This document shows positions 1 to 9,051 of a stretch of 26,121 nt of DNA, piece by piece (within the stretch, counting starts at the first letter, position 1; each line of letters begins with the position of its first letter). The notes beneath the pieces were generated by a model, which made no database searches, was not told where the DNA came from, and saw nothing but the letters and a program-made list of their open reading frames with translations. The stretch comes from a virus. Location: IMG/VR virus record IMGVR_UViG_3300030104_005833, positions 1 through 26,121 of that record. One strand, given 5' to 3'. Both the position numbers and the translations under genes were made by a program.

Positions 1-613
1 CAGGTGCTTCAATATACAACTCATTATGTACTTCAAGTTCACTATCAGAATTAAGCTGTAATAGCTCACATATTTCTGGATCTGCTTTTAATACACGTAC
101 ACTTTCAGTTGCTTGATTAACTATGTCATTATCAACTATTGTTTTACCTTGTTTTTCTTTTAAAAATTTGAAGTATGACTCATTTTGATCTGATAAGATT
201 TTTTTAAGTCTTTGCTCATCTGTTTTTAAAGATTGATGTAAGTTGATTTCTTCAAGATAAGATATAATCTCATCTTTAAAATCTTCTAAGTTTAAATCTT
301 CACTATGGTTTGAAGTATAAACTTTAAAGATTTGATCTACAATATTTTTATTGTTTCCTGATGGTAAACTTGTAGGTATTACCATGAATTCTTTATCAAA
401 GTTTTCTGGTTCCAATAATAGACAGTGCACGACCCTCCCTGCAAGCAGGTGAGAGTCAGTACTATCTTCCCTTTCATTCAATATATAATGTGAATAAAAG
501 AGACTTGGAGAGAACAGTAGCTTGTTTATGCCTGAATAACTAAAGGCAAAAGGTTTGCTATAAAACTTTTCAAGTTCTTCATTACCTACTAGTGAATTTG
601 TTTCTATACTCAT
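1..613 (-). CDS. PD-(D/E)XK (DUF3799/RecE-like) exonuclease, 3' part cut off by window edge
   Basis: The frame opens with ATG at 613 and runs off the left edge, so about 204 N-terminal residues are visible. Residues around 53-65 read LAGRVVHCLLLEPENF, the G-x-x-x-H-x-x-LLEPE-x-F signature of the PDDEXK-like family that includes RecE/exonuclease VIII-type and Cas4-like nucleases. The catalytic D/E-x-K residues would lie beyond the edge. Such enzymes resect duplex ends to give single strands for annealing recombinases. It is the last gene of the visible leftward block, 6 bases after the 440-residue gene, and would work with the Sak4-like and SSB-like proteins encoded at 5.9-7.4 kb. The family call rests on one N-terminal motif, so it is good but not certain. 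Confidence 0.7.
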   Translation of the reverse strand, partial: MSIETNSLVGNEELEKFYSKPFAFSYSGINKLLFSPSLFYSHYILNEREDSTDSHLLAGRVVHCLLLEPENFDKEFMVIPTSLPSGNNKNIVDQIFKVYTSNHSEDLNLEDFKDEIISYLEEINLHQSLKTDEQRLKKILSDQNESYFKFLKEKQGKTIVDNDIVNQATESVRVLKADPEICELLQLNSDSELEVHNELYIEAP

Positions 614-619
614 ATAATT

Positions 620-1942
620 TTAATCAAGAGTAAATTGTTCTTCTTCTATTTCTTCTTCAGCAGTTTCATCTTTAGGTATATAATCATCCTGCGTAGTGTA
701 AATATAGTTAAAATTTAATTTATTTAAACATTCTTCATTTAAAGTTATAGATTTAATACTAAAATAACTACTGGTAGAATTAAGTAATTGATTAAGTTTA
801 TCCATATGTGTTTCTAACATAAAGTTAATATTCTCTGGAGTAAACATACCAAACTTTTCTAAAACTTTCATTGAATGATCAAAACCTCTATCATATTTCA
901 TGTCATAGGTATCAGCTCTATCAACTAAACTTCTTAGATTCTTAAAGTTTACGTGATTAGCTTTTCCGGTATTCCACATTTTGTAAGCATAATCAAGAAA
1001 TAACTTCTCAATGTACAGAAGACTATCTTTAAAATGACAGTTAGCCATAATCTCCATAGCAATTATATGATTATCTTGATCATGACTCTTAAACATTGTG
1101 TCTAAAGATTCATACTGTTCTTGATCAAGAACAACTTTGTCTAAGTGTTTATCAATAACTTTAGATAATAAATCAGTATCAACTAATCTCTCAGATATAT
1201 TATCTTTCTGAAATTCAAGAAGAGTTTTATAATCATTTTCATCAACTAGATTATGATACCTACTTGTACCACTACATTCATTTACAGTAAGTTGAAGAAG
1301 GGCCTCATCTTGTGCGGTTAAGTAACCTTTTCTTCCATTAGTAACTTCATACTTGTGTTCATTTAGTAAATTGTGTAATGCATGACGCACACGATTTAGA
1401 TCTTTATAGTCAAGTTCAAACATATGATCTTTATCAACATTATCTAGAATTTCTTGTTTATAACATTCACTTACCCGGTCCTTATACATTGGTATAAAGT
1501 CTTCATTAAGAAAATATAAAACATTAAACATTGTTGAACCTTTTATTACTCCATGTTTCCATTTTTGTTGAACTGTTCTGGTTGTCATATTATTATCAAT
1601 TATAATATAATCCGCCTTACTTACATCTCTTATAGATTTAACTCCATGAGCTTGTTGTAGTTCTTTAAATTGTTGTCTTGGAAATTTAACACCAGGAGTA
1701 AAATGAAATTTAGTTCCTTTCTTAACTACTACTGTACCTACATTATTCTGGTTTTTGTTCCATTTAAGATCGCTATATAAATCTTCTATTGATTCATAGA
1801 CAATCATTGGTGGTGTAGCATCTATACTAAACGTATATGTATACTCATGAGCATTAGCTTTATCTACCCAACAATGTGGATGATCACCATTTGCATCTAA
1901 TGTTTTAACATTTAATTGAATTATTTTTTGCATATCTTCCAT
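620..1942 (-). CDS. Hypothetical protein, 440 aa
   Basis: I do not recognise this protein. It is soluble, without signal peptide or membrane segments, rich in Asp/Glu/Lys/Asn, and ends in a strongly acidic tail (DETAEEEIEEEQFTLD). The middle (about residues 150-330) looks helical. It is the first gene after the terminator at 1962-1983 and precedes the exonuclease gene by 6 bases, so it should be co-transcribed with it. The start at 1942 is taken because the next Met is only three codons later; either is possible. A role in replication or recombination is suggested only by its neighbours. Confidence 0.8.
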   Translation of the reverse strand: MEDMQKIIQLNVKTLDANGDHPHCWVDKANAHEYTYTFSIDATPPMIVYESIEDLYSDLKWNKNQNNVGTVVVKKGTKFHFTPGVKFPRQQFKELQQAHGVKSIRDVSKADYIIIDNNMTTRTVQQKWKHGVIKGSTMFNVLYFLNEDFIPMYKDRVSECYKQEILDNVDKDHMFELDYKDLNRVRHALHNLLNEHKYEVTNGRKGYLTAQDEALLQLTVNECSGTSRYHNLVDENDYKTLLEFQKDNISERLVDTDLLSKVIDKHLDKVVLDQEQYESLDTMFKSHDQDNHIIAMEIMANCHFKDSLLYIEKLFLDYAYKMWNTGKANHVNFKNLRSLVDRADTYDMKYDRGFDHSMKVLEKFGMFTPENINFMLETHMDKLNQLLNSTSSYFSIKSITLNEECLNKLNFNYIYTTQDDYIPKDETAEEEIEEEQFTLD

Positions 1943-1961
1943 ATAGCTTTTTTAAAATAAA

Positions 1962-1983
1962 AAAGGGATCCTGAGACCCCTTT
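1962..1983 (-). terminator. Rho-independent terminator after the MoxR ATPase gene
   Basis: The minus strand forms a nine-position stem (one A-C mismatch) closed by a four-base loop, with AAAGGG pairing CCCTTT at the base, followed by TTTTATTTT. It lies about 50 bases after the stop at 2036 and separates that gene from the 440-residue gene. Confidence 0.8.
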
Positions 1984-2035
1984 AATGTGTGAATAAATTT
2001 ATTTAATTTTCCTTTGTTGGGAAACTGTTTAAGTT

Positions 2036-3211
2036 TTACTTAACTGCCATTTTAACGACATCCTTGTGCATAAGAAGTTTAGCAAACTTAATTTTGTTTC
2101 CGTTAACTATTTCCTTAATGATATAATATTTAAGATCATTAGTGAAAGACTCACAGTCAGTAGAAAGATAAATTAATCTATCAATTAATTCTTTCTTAAC
2201 TGGATTTGTTTCCGCATAATGTAAAGCGTAGTTGACAGTTCTTGTAGCAATAATGCTGCTAATGTCTGCTCTAAATTCTGTTCCACCTTGTGTAGTAGCT
2301 GCTTTTAATTGACCTGTAATGTAATCTTGGTTTGTATTAAATAAAACATCTTTAGGAGAAACGATTTTATCAAGTCTATTATTGATAAACATAGTAAACA
2401 TACTTGAGAATTCAGATCCAACTGAGCCTTCACCAATCATTTGAATTAATGGTAGTTCTTCTTCAAATTTAGGTATTGAACTGATAGAATTAAAGAAGGT
2501 TGTGACGGACCGTGGATTAAGTTTTTGACTTATAAGTTCAGGATGCATTAATAAAAAGTTAATACATCTACCATCAATACCTTCAGCTTCTGCCCACTTA
2601 GCCCATACATCTACATCAAATTTTATATCAACAGATATAAATCTAGTTCTTTGAGCATCATCTAAAGAAGTAACATTGTAGTCTCCATTGTCTGGATTAG
2701 TAGTTAATACTATATGCCAGTTCTTAGGTAATGTCCAAGAGATATAAGTTTGTCTATCAATTAACTCCATACAAGCTTGCATGAATCTATGATCAGCTCT
2801 TGTATAATCATCAAGAACTAAGAAGCCACCTTCATCTTTACCTTGTATCCATTCTGGTACAGCGTGAGACATTCTTTTAGCTACAACCTTGTAACCTTTT
2901 TTAGTAGCTGTATTAATTTGAGGTTCAGTAATCCAAGTAGTTTTACCTTCTTTATTCTGTATTTGAAATTCTTTTACAGGAAATCCAACAAGATCACCTA
3001 TCTCTTCTATCTGTGATAAGTTAATCTTTACAACATGCATATCAAGTTCTTCACCTAACTGCATAATTGCAGAAGTCTTACCTAGACCTGCATCACCCTC
3101 TATGTTTACAGCTACAGGAATCTTTCCATCTTCCTGAATTTGTTTGTTGTTTTTTACAATATGTTTTAAAAAATCTTTTAGTTCATTAGTATTTAATTGA
3201 GTACCACTCAT
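2036..3211 (-). CDS. MoxR-type AAA+ ATPase
   Basis: The 391-residue protein carries a Walker A motif at residues 39-46 (GDAGLGKT), a Walker B at 131-135 (LVLDD), a sensor-1 asparagine in LTTNPD at 169-174 and candidate arginine-finger residues in QRTR near 187-190. This order is that of MoxR/dynein-related AAA+ proteins, which remodel or activate client proteins and are usually paired with a von Willebrand A protein. Exactly such a partner is encoded directly upstream in the same operon (3231-4424), 19 bases away. It ends before the terminator at 1962-1983. In phages such pairs are known but their client is generally unknown; I cannot tell whether this one acts on phage or host proteins. Confidence 0.87.
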   Translation of the reverse strand: MSGTQLNTNELKDFLKHIVKNNKQIQEDGKIPVAVNIEGDAGLGKTSAIMQLGEELDMHVVKINLSQIEEIGDLVGFPVKEFQIQNKEGKTTWITEPQINTATKKGYKVVAKRMSHAVPEWIQGKDEGGFLVLDDYTRADHRFMQACMELIDRQTYISWTLPKNWHIVLTTNPDNGDYNVTSLDDAQRTRFISVDIKFDVDVWAKWAEAEGIDGRCINFLLMHPELISQKLNPRSVTTFFNSISSIPKFEEELPLIQMIGEGSVGSEFSSMFTMFINNRLDKIVSPKDVLFNTNQDYITGQLKAATTQGGTEFRADISSIIATRTVNYALHYAETNPVKKELIDRLIYLSTDCESFTNDLKYYIIKEIVNGNKIKFAKLLMHKDVVKMAVK

Positions 3212-3230
3212 TTGCTTTATTTTTTTTTAA

Positions 3231-4424
3231 TTATAACTCTAATTTAATTACCTTTCCTGGTAGTTTATCATTCATGCTTGAGCATTCAGATAGTACCCAT
3301 AGCACAGGTGCTTGGGGTTTTACACTAGTGTAACATTCTCCATCAGTAAAATATATAAGACTTGTATAAGTTCTTAAGTTTGCATTAAAATAATCTAGAA
3401 CAGGATCAAACTCAGTTCCACCTCTTCCTTCAATATTTAATTCATTACTACCATTATATGGTTCTATCTTTCTTATGGAAGTATCACACTGAGCTAGTGT
3501 CATAGCCACTCCTGTTTTATGAATGTGTTTCATCTCACCCATAAATTCTTTCACCTCTTCATTAGATACAGAACCTGAAGTATCAATAGCTAGTAAGACA
3601 TGCTTCTTCATCTTAATTTTAAGACCAGGATTATCTTCAAACTTTCTATTCTCTTTCCTTCTAAGCTTTCTAGTAAATACTCTAGAAGAAGTTCCTGAGA
3701 AACGTCTTACATAATTCTTCCAATCAAACTTAGGTGGAAGTACTTCATCTACCTTAATAAGATCTTTGATCTCTCCAGGAGTACAACCTCTAGACTTTGA
3801 TTCAGCTATATCAGAAGCTTGAGTAAGAACTCTTTTTATTTGCTTCTCAATAAGTTTTTTCTCTGTCTCAGATAAATCTTGAAAGTCTTTCCACATATCA
3901 TGATTCTTAACCGGATCTTCTCCCCCATCAAGCTGATCACATAATCTATCAAACTCTTCACAACCACTTGTACCATTTTGTTCTTTCTCTTCTTTAGCTT
4001 CTTGAAGTTTTTTATAGTAATATTTACATCCTGCTTTATAATCTAATTCAAGATCTGCATAATTTTCAATAAATATACCATCTTCTGGTAACCATGTCTT
4101 ATCAATGTACTGATTGATCTCCATATCCATAGCAATATTTGCTAATCTTTTATCAGGAAAATAAAAATGAGTAAGATGATTAAATGCTACATGAAGTAAT
4201 TCATGTTTCAATATACCTAACTCTTTCTTTTTATCTAGTGAATCCCAGAAGTCTTCATTAATACATAACTGGTAATTGATACCATTCTTACAAACTCCTG
4301 CCGTAGGAACTTGTGTCTTTGTCCAAATTTTATTTAGCATAATTAGAAAGAACCCATAAAAAGGTTCTATCATCATTAACTCTTTACTAGCTTTTGCTAG
4401 AGAGTCAGATTTGTTTTTTGTCAT
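3231..4424 (-). CDS. VWA-domain protein with N-terminal HExxH metallopeptidase-like domain
   Basis: Of 397 residues, the N-terminal half carries HELLHVAFNH (HExxH at 74-78), with downstream MDMEIN at 99-104 as in the DUF2201 putative metallopeptidase family. A charged linker (about 135-215) follows. The C-terminal half opens with LLAIDTSGSVS (MIDAS D281-x-S-x-S) and ends as a VWA fold that binds a metal through D-x-S-x-S. VWA proteins of this kind partner with MoxR ATPases, and one is encoded next door. The start ATG overlaps the stop of the upstream nuclease gene as ATGA, so translation is probably coupled. Whether it is a true protease is not shown by sequence. Confidence 0.85.
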   Translation of the reverse strand: MTKNKSDSLAKASKELMMIEPFYGFFLIMLNKIWTKTQVPTAGVCKNGINYQLCINEDFWDSLDKKKELGILKHELLHVAFNHLTHFYFPDKRLANIAMDMEINQYIDKTWLPEDGIFIENYADLELDYKAGCKYYYKKLQEAKEEKEQNGTSGCEEFDRLCDQLDGGEDPVKNHDMWKDFQDLSETEKKLIEKQIKRVLTQASDIAESKSRGCTPGEIKDLIKVDEVLPPKFDWKNYVRRFSGTSSRVFTRKLRRKENRKFEDNPGLKIKMKKHVLLAIDTSGSVSNEEVKEFMGEMKHIHKTGVAMTLAQCDTSIRKIEPYNGSNELNIEGRGGTEFDPVLDYFNANLRTYTSLIYFTDGECYTSVKPQAPVLWVLSECSSMNDKLPGKVIKLEL

Positions 4425-4882
4425 ATTCTTCCTTTATAAAACTTACCTAAGATGTTACCGTTCAAATACTCATCTCTTATTAACACATCACATAAAAATT
4501 GTTGTCTTGCTTCCATATAAGATAGCTGAAGCTTTGAGTTACAAATACAAAGTATTTCTCTTTTAATTGGATAACCATCTTTTCTTGCTTTCTTTAATAC
4601 TTCATTACTACTAAAGTACTTATGATAGTTAAGCTTCTTTACTCTTTTATATGTCTTTTTTCTTTTATCAGTAGGCATATCTTTCTTACGCAATTTAGTT
4701 TTTACATTGCTATAAAAGTTTTTCTTACCTACATATTTAACAAACTTACCATTGAGTATTGTACTCATTTCATACACAAATCCTACAGCATTTTCTGGAA
4801 TCATATCATCAGTAAATTCTACACCTTGATACTTCCAACACTCTAAGTTGTGTTTAATTTGTGTCTTTAATTGTTCTTTCAT
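4421..4882 (-). CDS. GIY-YIG-type endonuclease (SegE-like)
   Basis: Residues about 33-56 (GFVYEMS...KYVGKKNFYS) match the degenerate GIY-YIG core in which the second motif reads YVGKK, as in phage SegE-type endonuclease domains. Basic residues and MEARQQF near 122-128 could supply the catalytic Glu. At 153 residues it is a single-domain nuclease. It overlaps the end of the primase gene by 29 bases and joins the VWA gene with ATGA. Possible roles are free-standing homing nuclease, host DNA degradation or branched-DNA processing; the context within a replication block does not decide between them. Confidence 0.6.
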   Translation of the reverse strand: MKEQLKTQIKHNLECWKYQGVEFTDDMIPENAVGFVYEMSTILNGKFVKYVGKKNFYSNVKTKLRKKDMPTDKRKKTYKRVKKLNYHKYFSSNEVLKKARKDGYPIKREILCICNSKLQLSYMEARQQFLCDVLIRDEYLNGNILGKFYKGRI

Positions 4883-5867
4883 TTGGTCTAAGTTGTTCTT
4901 TTAAAAGTTTAAAAAGAGTATCTCTTGTTTTATTAATACCATATTTTTTAACAGAGTCTGATATATCTTTTTCAAGATCTAAGATAGCATATTTAAAATT
5001 AAACTTATCTTGATACTTCTTCATAGATTTTATTCCTGCCTCATCATTATCAAATACAACACATACATCATTATATTTTTCACTAATTTTCTTTAATGCT
5101 GTTTCTGGTATTAAAGTATTCTCACTATCAGGTGCAATACATTCTCCATTAGTAATTTTAAGTTTATTAAATGCAAGCATATCTTTGAGAGACGAACATA
5201 TAATAAGAAACTCTTTATCATATTTAAGTTGTTCAGATCCCTGTATGTAGTTTCTTACTTTTATAAACTTTTTCTTCTTTACTTTAGGTTGATATATTTT
5301 ATACAGTGTGCCATCATCTTTGAAGTATCCGTAGATATTTCTACCTTCAATCTTAATTACTTTTTTCTTACCATCTTCTTCCTTACTCATTGTATAATAA
5401 GATAAAGGGGAAACATTATAAGCTTCTAGTAATCTAGAATTTATTTTATACATACTCCAGTAGTTCTGATCAAAATTAGTCCAATGTCTAATTTCATAAT
5501 CATCAACTTGATATCTATTATGTACTTTAAATTCTTTAAGAGGTGTATATTTAGTATTTAAAGTATATTCATTATAGTCTCTAATGATTTTTACTTTAGC
5601 TTTCCAATATGAAATATTAGAAAATAGCATTACTAATTTAACTGCATTACCTGCATTACCGCTTGAATAATCTTTAAAGAAATATTTATCTGTATCTGTA
5701 TCTCCTGGAAATAAAAACATTGATGGTGTTCTTTCTCTAGGATTAAACACTGATTTTATTTGAACAGTTTGTCCTGTTAGTTTTTCTTCTAGATTTAAAT
5801 AGTATTCAAATATCCACTCACTTGGAACTTCATCTATACGTGAAATTAAATTTTTAGTTGAGATCAT
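4854..5867 (-). CDS. DnaG-like primase with TOPRIM domain
   Basis: The 337-residue protein has an N-terminal region (about 35-80) with NPRERTPSMFLFP and FKDYSSGNAGNAVKLVM, which resembles the part of bacterial and phage primases that follows the zinc finger; no zinc-binding Cys/His cluster is present. The TOPRIM core appears at 219-232 (EFLIICSSLKDMLAF) and 268-280 (VCVVFDNDEAGIK), with D273 and D275 as metal ligands. The usual TOPRIM glutamate (EGxxD) is replaced by Ser/Cys. It should synthesise primers for lagging-strand replication together with the DnaB-type helicase encoded at 8.1-9.1 kb. It starts just after the terminator at 5887-5910, so it heads the 1.9-5.9 kb operon. Confidence 0.8.
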   Translation of the reverse strand: MISTKNLISRIDEVPSEWIFEYYLNLEEKLTGQTVQIKSVFNPRERTPSMFLFPGDTDTDKYFFKDYSSGNAGNAVKLVMLFSNISYWKAKVKIIRDYNEYTLNTKYTPLKEFKVHNRYQVDDYEIRHWTNFDQNYWSMYKINSRLLEAYNVSPLSYYTMSKEEDGKKKVIKIEGRNIYGYFKDDGTLYKIYQPKVKKKKFIKVRNYIQGSEQLKYDKEFLIICSSLKDMLAFNKLKITNGECIAPDSENTLIPETALKKISEKYNDVCVVFDNDEAGIKSMKKYQDKFNFKYAILDLEKDISDSVKKYGINKTRDTLFKLLKEQLRPNERTIKDTN

Positions 5868-5886
5868 AAATTAAATTTAATAAAAA

Positions 5887-5910
5887 AAGGAGCCATCCCC
5901 ATGACTCCTT
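5887..5910 (-). terminator. Rho-independent terminator after the SSB-like gene
   Basis: On the minus strand AAGGAG pairs CTCCTT in a ten-position stem with one mismatch and a GGGG loop, followed by an unbroken T-run (complement of 5882-5888). It lies 18 bases after the stop at 5928. Confidence 0.88.
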
Positions 5911-5927
5911 CTTAAATTATAGTTTAA

Positions 5928-6620
5928 TTAATCTAAACTAAAGTCATTAGATGTATTGTTTGGAATTGATATATCATCATCATCTCCAAAAGCTTCTACA
6001 TTTTTTACAGGTAGTTTTACAAGATGTGCTTCCTCATTATAATTGATTACCTTATCTCCAAAAGAGTACTCTCCTCTTGAAGCTCTAGGTAGAAACATGT
6101 CATAGTTAATGTAACCATTTCTATTTTCATATTCTTTTCCTGCAATACAGAAATTCATATAAACTTTTTCTCCTGATTTTATTTCAGTATTAAAAGCTTC
6201 AACAAATTCTTCAATTGTTTCATGTTCTCCATCTTGATCAGAAAACCATGTACTAAATCTATTTTCTCCTTCACTTACATCTAAAGACTTAGATAGGTTT
6301 TTAATAAACATTAATATAGATCTATCTCTGTTTACTTTAATTCCTGACTTTGTTTCTCCATCTGCAAAAGCATATTTACCAGCTTTTACTCTTCCTATTT
6401 GACCATTATAATTTCCCTTCTCAGGATTTTCAGGATCTAATAAAAATCCTTCAAAATCTTTAAGAGGTTCAGTTTCTAAATTTAACATAAGATGATAAGC
6501 ATCTTCTACAAATTTAAACTTTTCTAAATTTACACTATTAATTTTTAATGTATGATTTCCTGGTGCAATTGTTTTTCTGACCGATGCACTCCCTTGTAGG
6601 TCTTTTGTACTTAACGCCAT
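5928..6620 (-). CDS. Probable phage single-stranded DNA-binding protein
   Basis: The 230-residue protein ends in an acidic, flexible tail (about 210-230, FGDDDDISIPNNTSNDFSLD), the hallmark of phage and bacterial SSBs that recruit partners. The body is beta-rich with spaced aromatic residues (YHLMLNLE, YINYDMFLP) compatible with an OB fold. It lies directly after the Sak4-like recombinase gene and two genes before the nuclease, and SSB-like proteins of this length occupy this place in many Bacteroidota phages. No diagnostic motif exists for this family, so the call is from tail, composition and context. Confidence 0.6.
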   Translation of the reverse strand: MALSTKDLQGSASVRKTIAPGNHTLKINSVNLEKFKFVEDAYHLMLNLETEPLKDFEGFLLDPENPEKGNYNGQIGRVKAGKYAFADGETKSGIKVNRDRSILMFIKNLSKSLDVSEGENRFSTWFSDQDGEHETIEEFVEAFNTEIKSGEKVYMNFCIAGKEYENRNGYINYDMFLPRASRGEYSFGDKVINYNEEAHLVKLPVKNVEAFGDDDDISIPNNTSNDFSLD

Positions 6621-6643
6621 GTTACTTTTGTTTTTGTTATTAA

Positions 6644-7369
6644 TTAATCAATATATACTTTATTCCAGTGAGTCTTTATCTCACCCTTTTTATCCATCTC
6701 AGATATAACTACTTCTTGATTTCTTAAATGATCAGGTCTTGCACCGCAAGTAACTCCATCATTGTTATTAAAGTTAATTATTGTCTGATTATCTTTTCTA
6801 TACATGTAGCCAATTGCATCTGCATTAGCGCATATGAGAGACTTAATTTTACCTGTCAAATCTATATTAGCTGACATAACCATTGAGCCTTTATCATCTA
6901 CAACTTTATCCTTTATGTGTCCGGATAGTATAACATGTGGAGCTAAGGTATCTATAAAGTCTAAGACTTGAAAGAATGCTTGCCTCATATATAAATATCC
7001 TGCACCATTGGGTAAGGTTACTACATTATCTCCTTGATAACTTTTACCCATAGGAGTTTGTTTGTAAAGTTTTACAGCAAGAGGCATTACCATACTTTCT
7101 AATGCAGTTACTGTATCTACTGTAACATACTTATAAGGTTGTCCTTGCTTTTTGATTTCTTTACCTGTATCCAATAATTCTTGTAAATTATTTATTTTAA
7201 CTTTTAAAGCCTCAACATATTCAGAACCTTGCTCTAAGTCTAAAATAAGATTGTTTTCTAATCCTGCAAATGCAGTTGTCTTACCTGTTTTAGGCTTACT
7301 ATAAATTATTAATCTCTTAGGATTAACTCTTTGCTTTTTTACTTTTTTTGTTGGAAGTACTATACTCAT
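6644..7369 (-). CDS. Sak4-like / RAD51-like single-strand annealing ATPase
   Basis: The 241-residue protein has a single RecA fold. Walker A is at 24-32 (SKPKTGKTT) and is preceded by a basic tail. LILDLEQGSE follows at 41-50, and Walker B is YVTVDTVTAL at 81-90. This matches the AAA_24/Sak4 family, minimal RecA-core recombinases that promote single-strand annealing with a cognate SSB. The SSB-like gene is 23 bases downstream. Its start overlaps the stop of the preceding gene as ATGA, so expression is coupled. Confidence 0.82.
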   Translation of the reverse strand: MSIVLPTKKVKKQRVNPKRLIIYSKPKTGKTTAFAGLENNLILDLEQGSEYVEALKVKINNLQELLDTGKEIKKQGQPYKYVTVDTVTALESMVMPLAVKLYKQTPMGKSYQGDNVVTLPNGAGYLYMRQAFFQVLDFIDTLAPHVILSGHIKDKVVDDKGSMVMSANIDLTGKIKSLICANADAIGYMYRKDNQTIINFNNNDGVTCGARPDHLRNQEVVISEMDKKGEIKTHWNKVYID

Positions 7370-7908
7370 AAATCTTTAATTAAATTGTTTAACCATTTTT
7401 TATTACTAACAGGTTTCTTCCAAATAATTGAAGCAAAGTCTCTTACAGTCATCTGATTGATAGGATTATCTGAATCAGGATCTATAAATTCATTTACAAA
7501 GTTTGGGAAAGTTTCTGTTATATCTTCTTCTTTTTTATCTTCTTCTATTATTTTATCTTGATCAATTAATTCTGATACAGGAATAAGATATCTTACATGT
7601 CCCCTATCATTAGGTTCAGTGTGTTCATACTCTTCCTTATAATGTGGATTATGTCTCCACTTATACAATATTCTTTCTTTAGTTTCAGGCTCACATTCTT
7701 TACTACAGAATTCAGTGTAAATATCTTGTTCTTTTTCTATTTCACTAGGAAAAAAAGATATATGTAACTCATCACTACCATAAGGTCTATATGCACACTT
7801 AGGTATGAATAAAGGATCTTTAACATTTAATTTATTAAACTTATTTTCATGATGTTTAAGAACCTCTGCTGTAGCTTTTCTTCTATCAAATGGTTTTTTC
7901 TTAAGCAT
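7366..7908 (-). CDS. Hypothetical protein, 180 aa
   Basis: I do not recognise this protein. An ATG at 7938 would give 190 residues, but the ATG at 7908 overlaps the end of the upstream 54-residue gene by only 8 bases and begins with a basic stretch (MLKKKPFDRRK), so I prefer it. Cysteines in IPKCAYRP and FCSKECEPE could bind metal but form no clear finger. The middle is acidic (EEDKKEEDITE). It is ATGA-coupled to the Sak4-like gene, so it belongs to the replication/recombination operon. Confidence 0.75.
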   Translation of the reverse strand: MLKKKPFDRRKATAEVLKHHENKFNKLNVKDPLFIPKCAYRPYGSDELHISFFPSEIEKEQDIYTEFCSKECEPETKERILYKWRHNPHYKEEYEHTEPNDRGHVRYLIPVSELIDQDKIIEEDKKEEDITETFPNFVNEFIDPDSDNPINQMTVRDFASIIWKKPVSNKKWLNNLIKDL

Positions 7909-8065
7909 TTTTATCTTCTTTGTTATTAAAAAATTCATCTCTCATGTCAGAAATAACTTTATTAAATACTGCTTTTTCTGAATCAGAAAGTTTAGTATAC
8001 CATTTAGAAAAGTCTTCTAATTTTAAATCCATGTATTCCTTTCTAATAGTTTCTTTACTTTTCAT
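7901..8065 (-). CDS. Small hypothetical protein, 54 aa
   Basis: An ATG at 8065 opens a 54-codon frame ending in TAA at 7901-7903. It starts only 3 bases after the helicase gene ends and its 3' end overlaps the next gene, which is the packing seen throughout the operon. The product is charged and helical (KLEDFSKWYTKLSDSEKAVFN). No family is recognised. Confidence 0.7.
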   Translation of the reverse strand: MKSKETIRKEYMDLKLEDFSKWYTKLSDSEKAVFNKVISDMRDEFFNNKEDKNA

Positions 8066-8067
8066 AA

Positions 8068-9051
8068 TTATTTAGTTAAAGGTGTTAGCATTTCTTTAAT
8101 AGTCATCTTTTCAAACTCAGCTCTAAAGAAACTTAATCTATTATCACCATTTCTACATTTAAGAAAATGCATAACAAGAACTCTGTCACTATCTATGACA
8201 TATTTCTCTGGTCCATAATATCTTATTTTTTGTTTAGCTGGTCTATTAATACCTACTAGAGTATCTGCATGTTGTAATAAAGCATCTGCTCCAAAAAGAT
8301 CAGACTCTAAAATATAGTTACCATACTTACCATCTTCATTTCTTTCAGGCTTATCAATATTTCTATTTAACTGACTAAGTACAATAAAAGAAATAGGATA
8401 TAATCTTTTAAGATAAGTAAGAGCTTCTCCAAGCTTATTTAGCTGCTCAAGCTTATCTCTTTCTGATTTATCTTTTTTAAATAATAAAGAATGGTCAATA
8501 GTAATTAATGTTTTAGTATATATATCTTCCCCATCTCTTACTACTTTGTGATGCTTCATGTATTCATGAACTATTTTTTTAAACTCAACTACAGTACAAG
8601 GAGTTTCAACAATATCAATAGGATGTTTTACTTTTTGTTTAGCATAATCATAACATTTTTGTAATTCATCAGAAGTTAAATCTCCATCAGCACTACACAA
8701 ATGTTTATATGTTTGTCTAAGCACACTAGAATATTCTCTAATAGCACTTGTTCTAGCTAACATTTCAAATTGAAATTGTAAAACTCTAAAGTTTTCACCT
8801 GCATTTAATACAAAAGATTCTCTAACTATTTGGTCTACTATTAATGTCTTACCTGAACCAGGTCTTCCACCAATAACCGTAAGAGTATTCCACTCAATGC
8901 CATCCGTAGTAGCATCATTAAATTTATGCCATGGAGTTTTAAGACTCTTTATATTTCCATCCATTCTCCCTTTCATATAATGAAGGGCATCCAAGAAACC
9001 AGATTTTTGACTGCTCCATTTTTTAGAAGCTTCTACAGATAATATACTCAT
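8068..9051 (-). CDS. DnaB-family replicative helicase
   Basis: The 327-residue protein has Walker A at 61-69 (GGRPGSGKT), QFEM at 93-96, Walker B with TLITIDH at 181-187, and the DnaB motif 4 region FIVLSQLNR at 222-230. It ends with a motif-5-like stretch (LVMHFLKCRNGDNR). This is the RecA-like C-terminal domain of DnaB; the usual N-terminal domain is missing or reduced to about 40 residues, as in many phage helicases. It unwinds DNA ahead of the fork and would pair with the TOPRIM primase and perhaps the protein encoded at 9246-9833 as loader. Confidence 0.88.
   Translation of the reverse strand: MSILSVEASKKWSSQKSGFLDALHYMKGRMDGNIKSLKTPWHKFNDATTDGIEWNTLTVIGGRPGSGKTLIVDQIVRESFVLNAGENFRVLQFQFEMLARTSAIREYSSVLRQTYKHLCSADGDLTSDELQKCYDYAKQKVKHPIDIVETPCTVVEFKKIVHEYMKHHKVVRDGEDIYTKTLITIDHSLLFKKDKSERDKLEQLNKLGEALTYLKRLYPISFIVLSQLNRNIDKPERNEDGKYGNYILESDLFGADALLQHADTLVGINRPAKQKIRYYGPEKYVIDSDRVLVMHFLKCRNGDNRLSFFRAEFEKMTIKEMLTPLTK

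Noticed and set aside
3523-3714. Plus-strand open frames at 3523-3714, 4622-4846, 9496-9771, 10783-10992, 11213-11398, 14904-15101, 19225-19479 and 20287-20493
   Set aside because: They lie opposite well-supported minus-strand genes, encode low-complexity Phe/Leu/Ser/Ile-rich products and lack leaders, so they are mirror frames.
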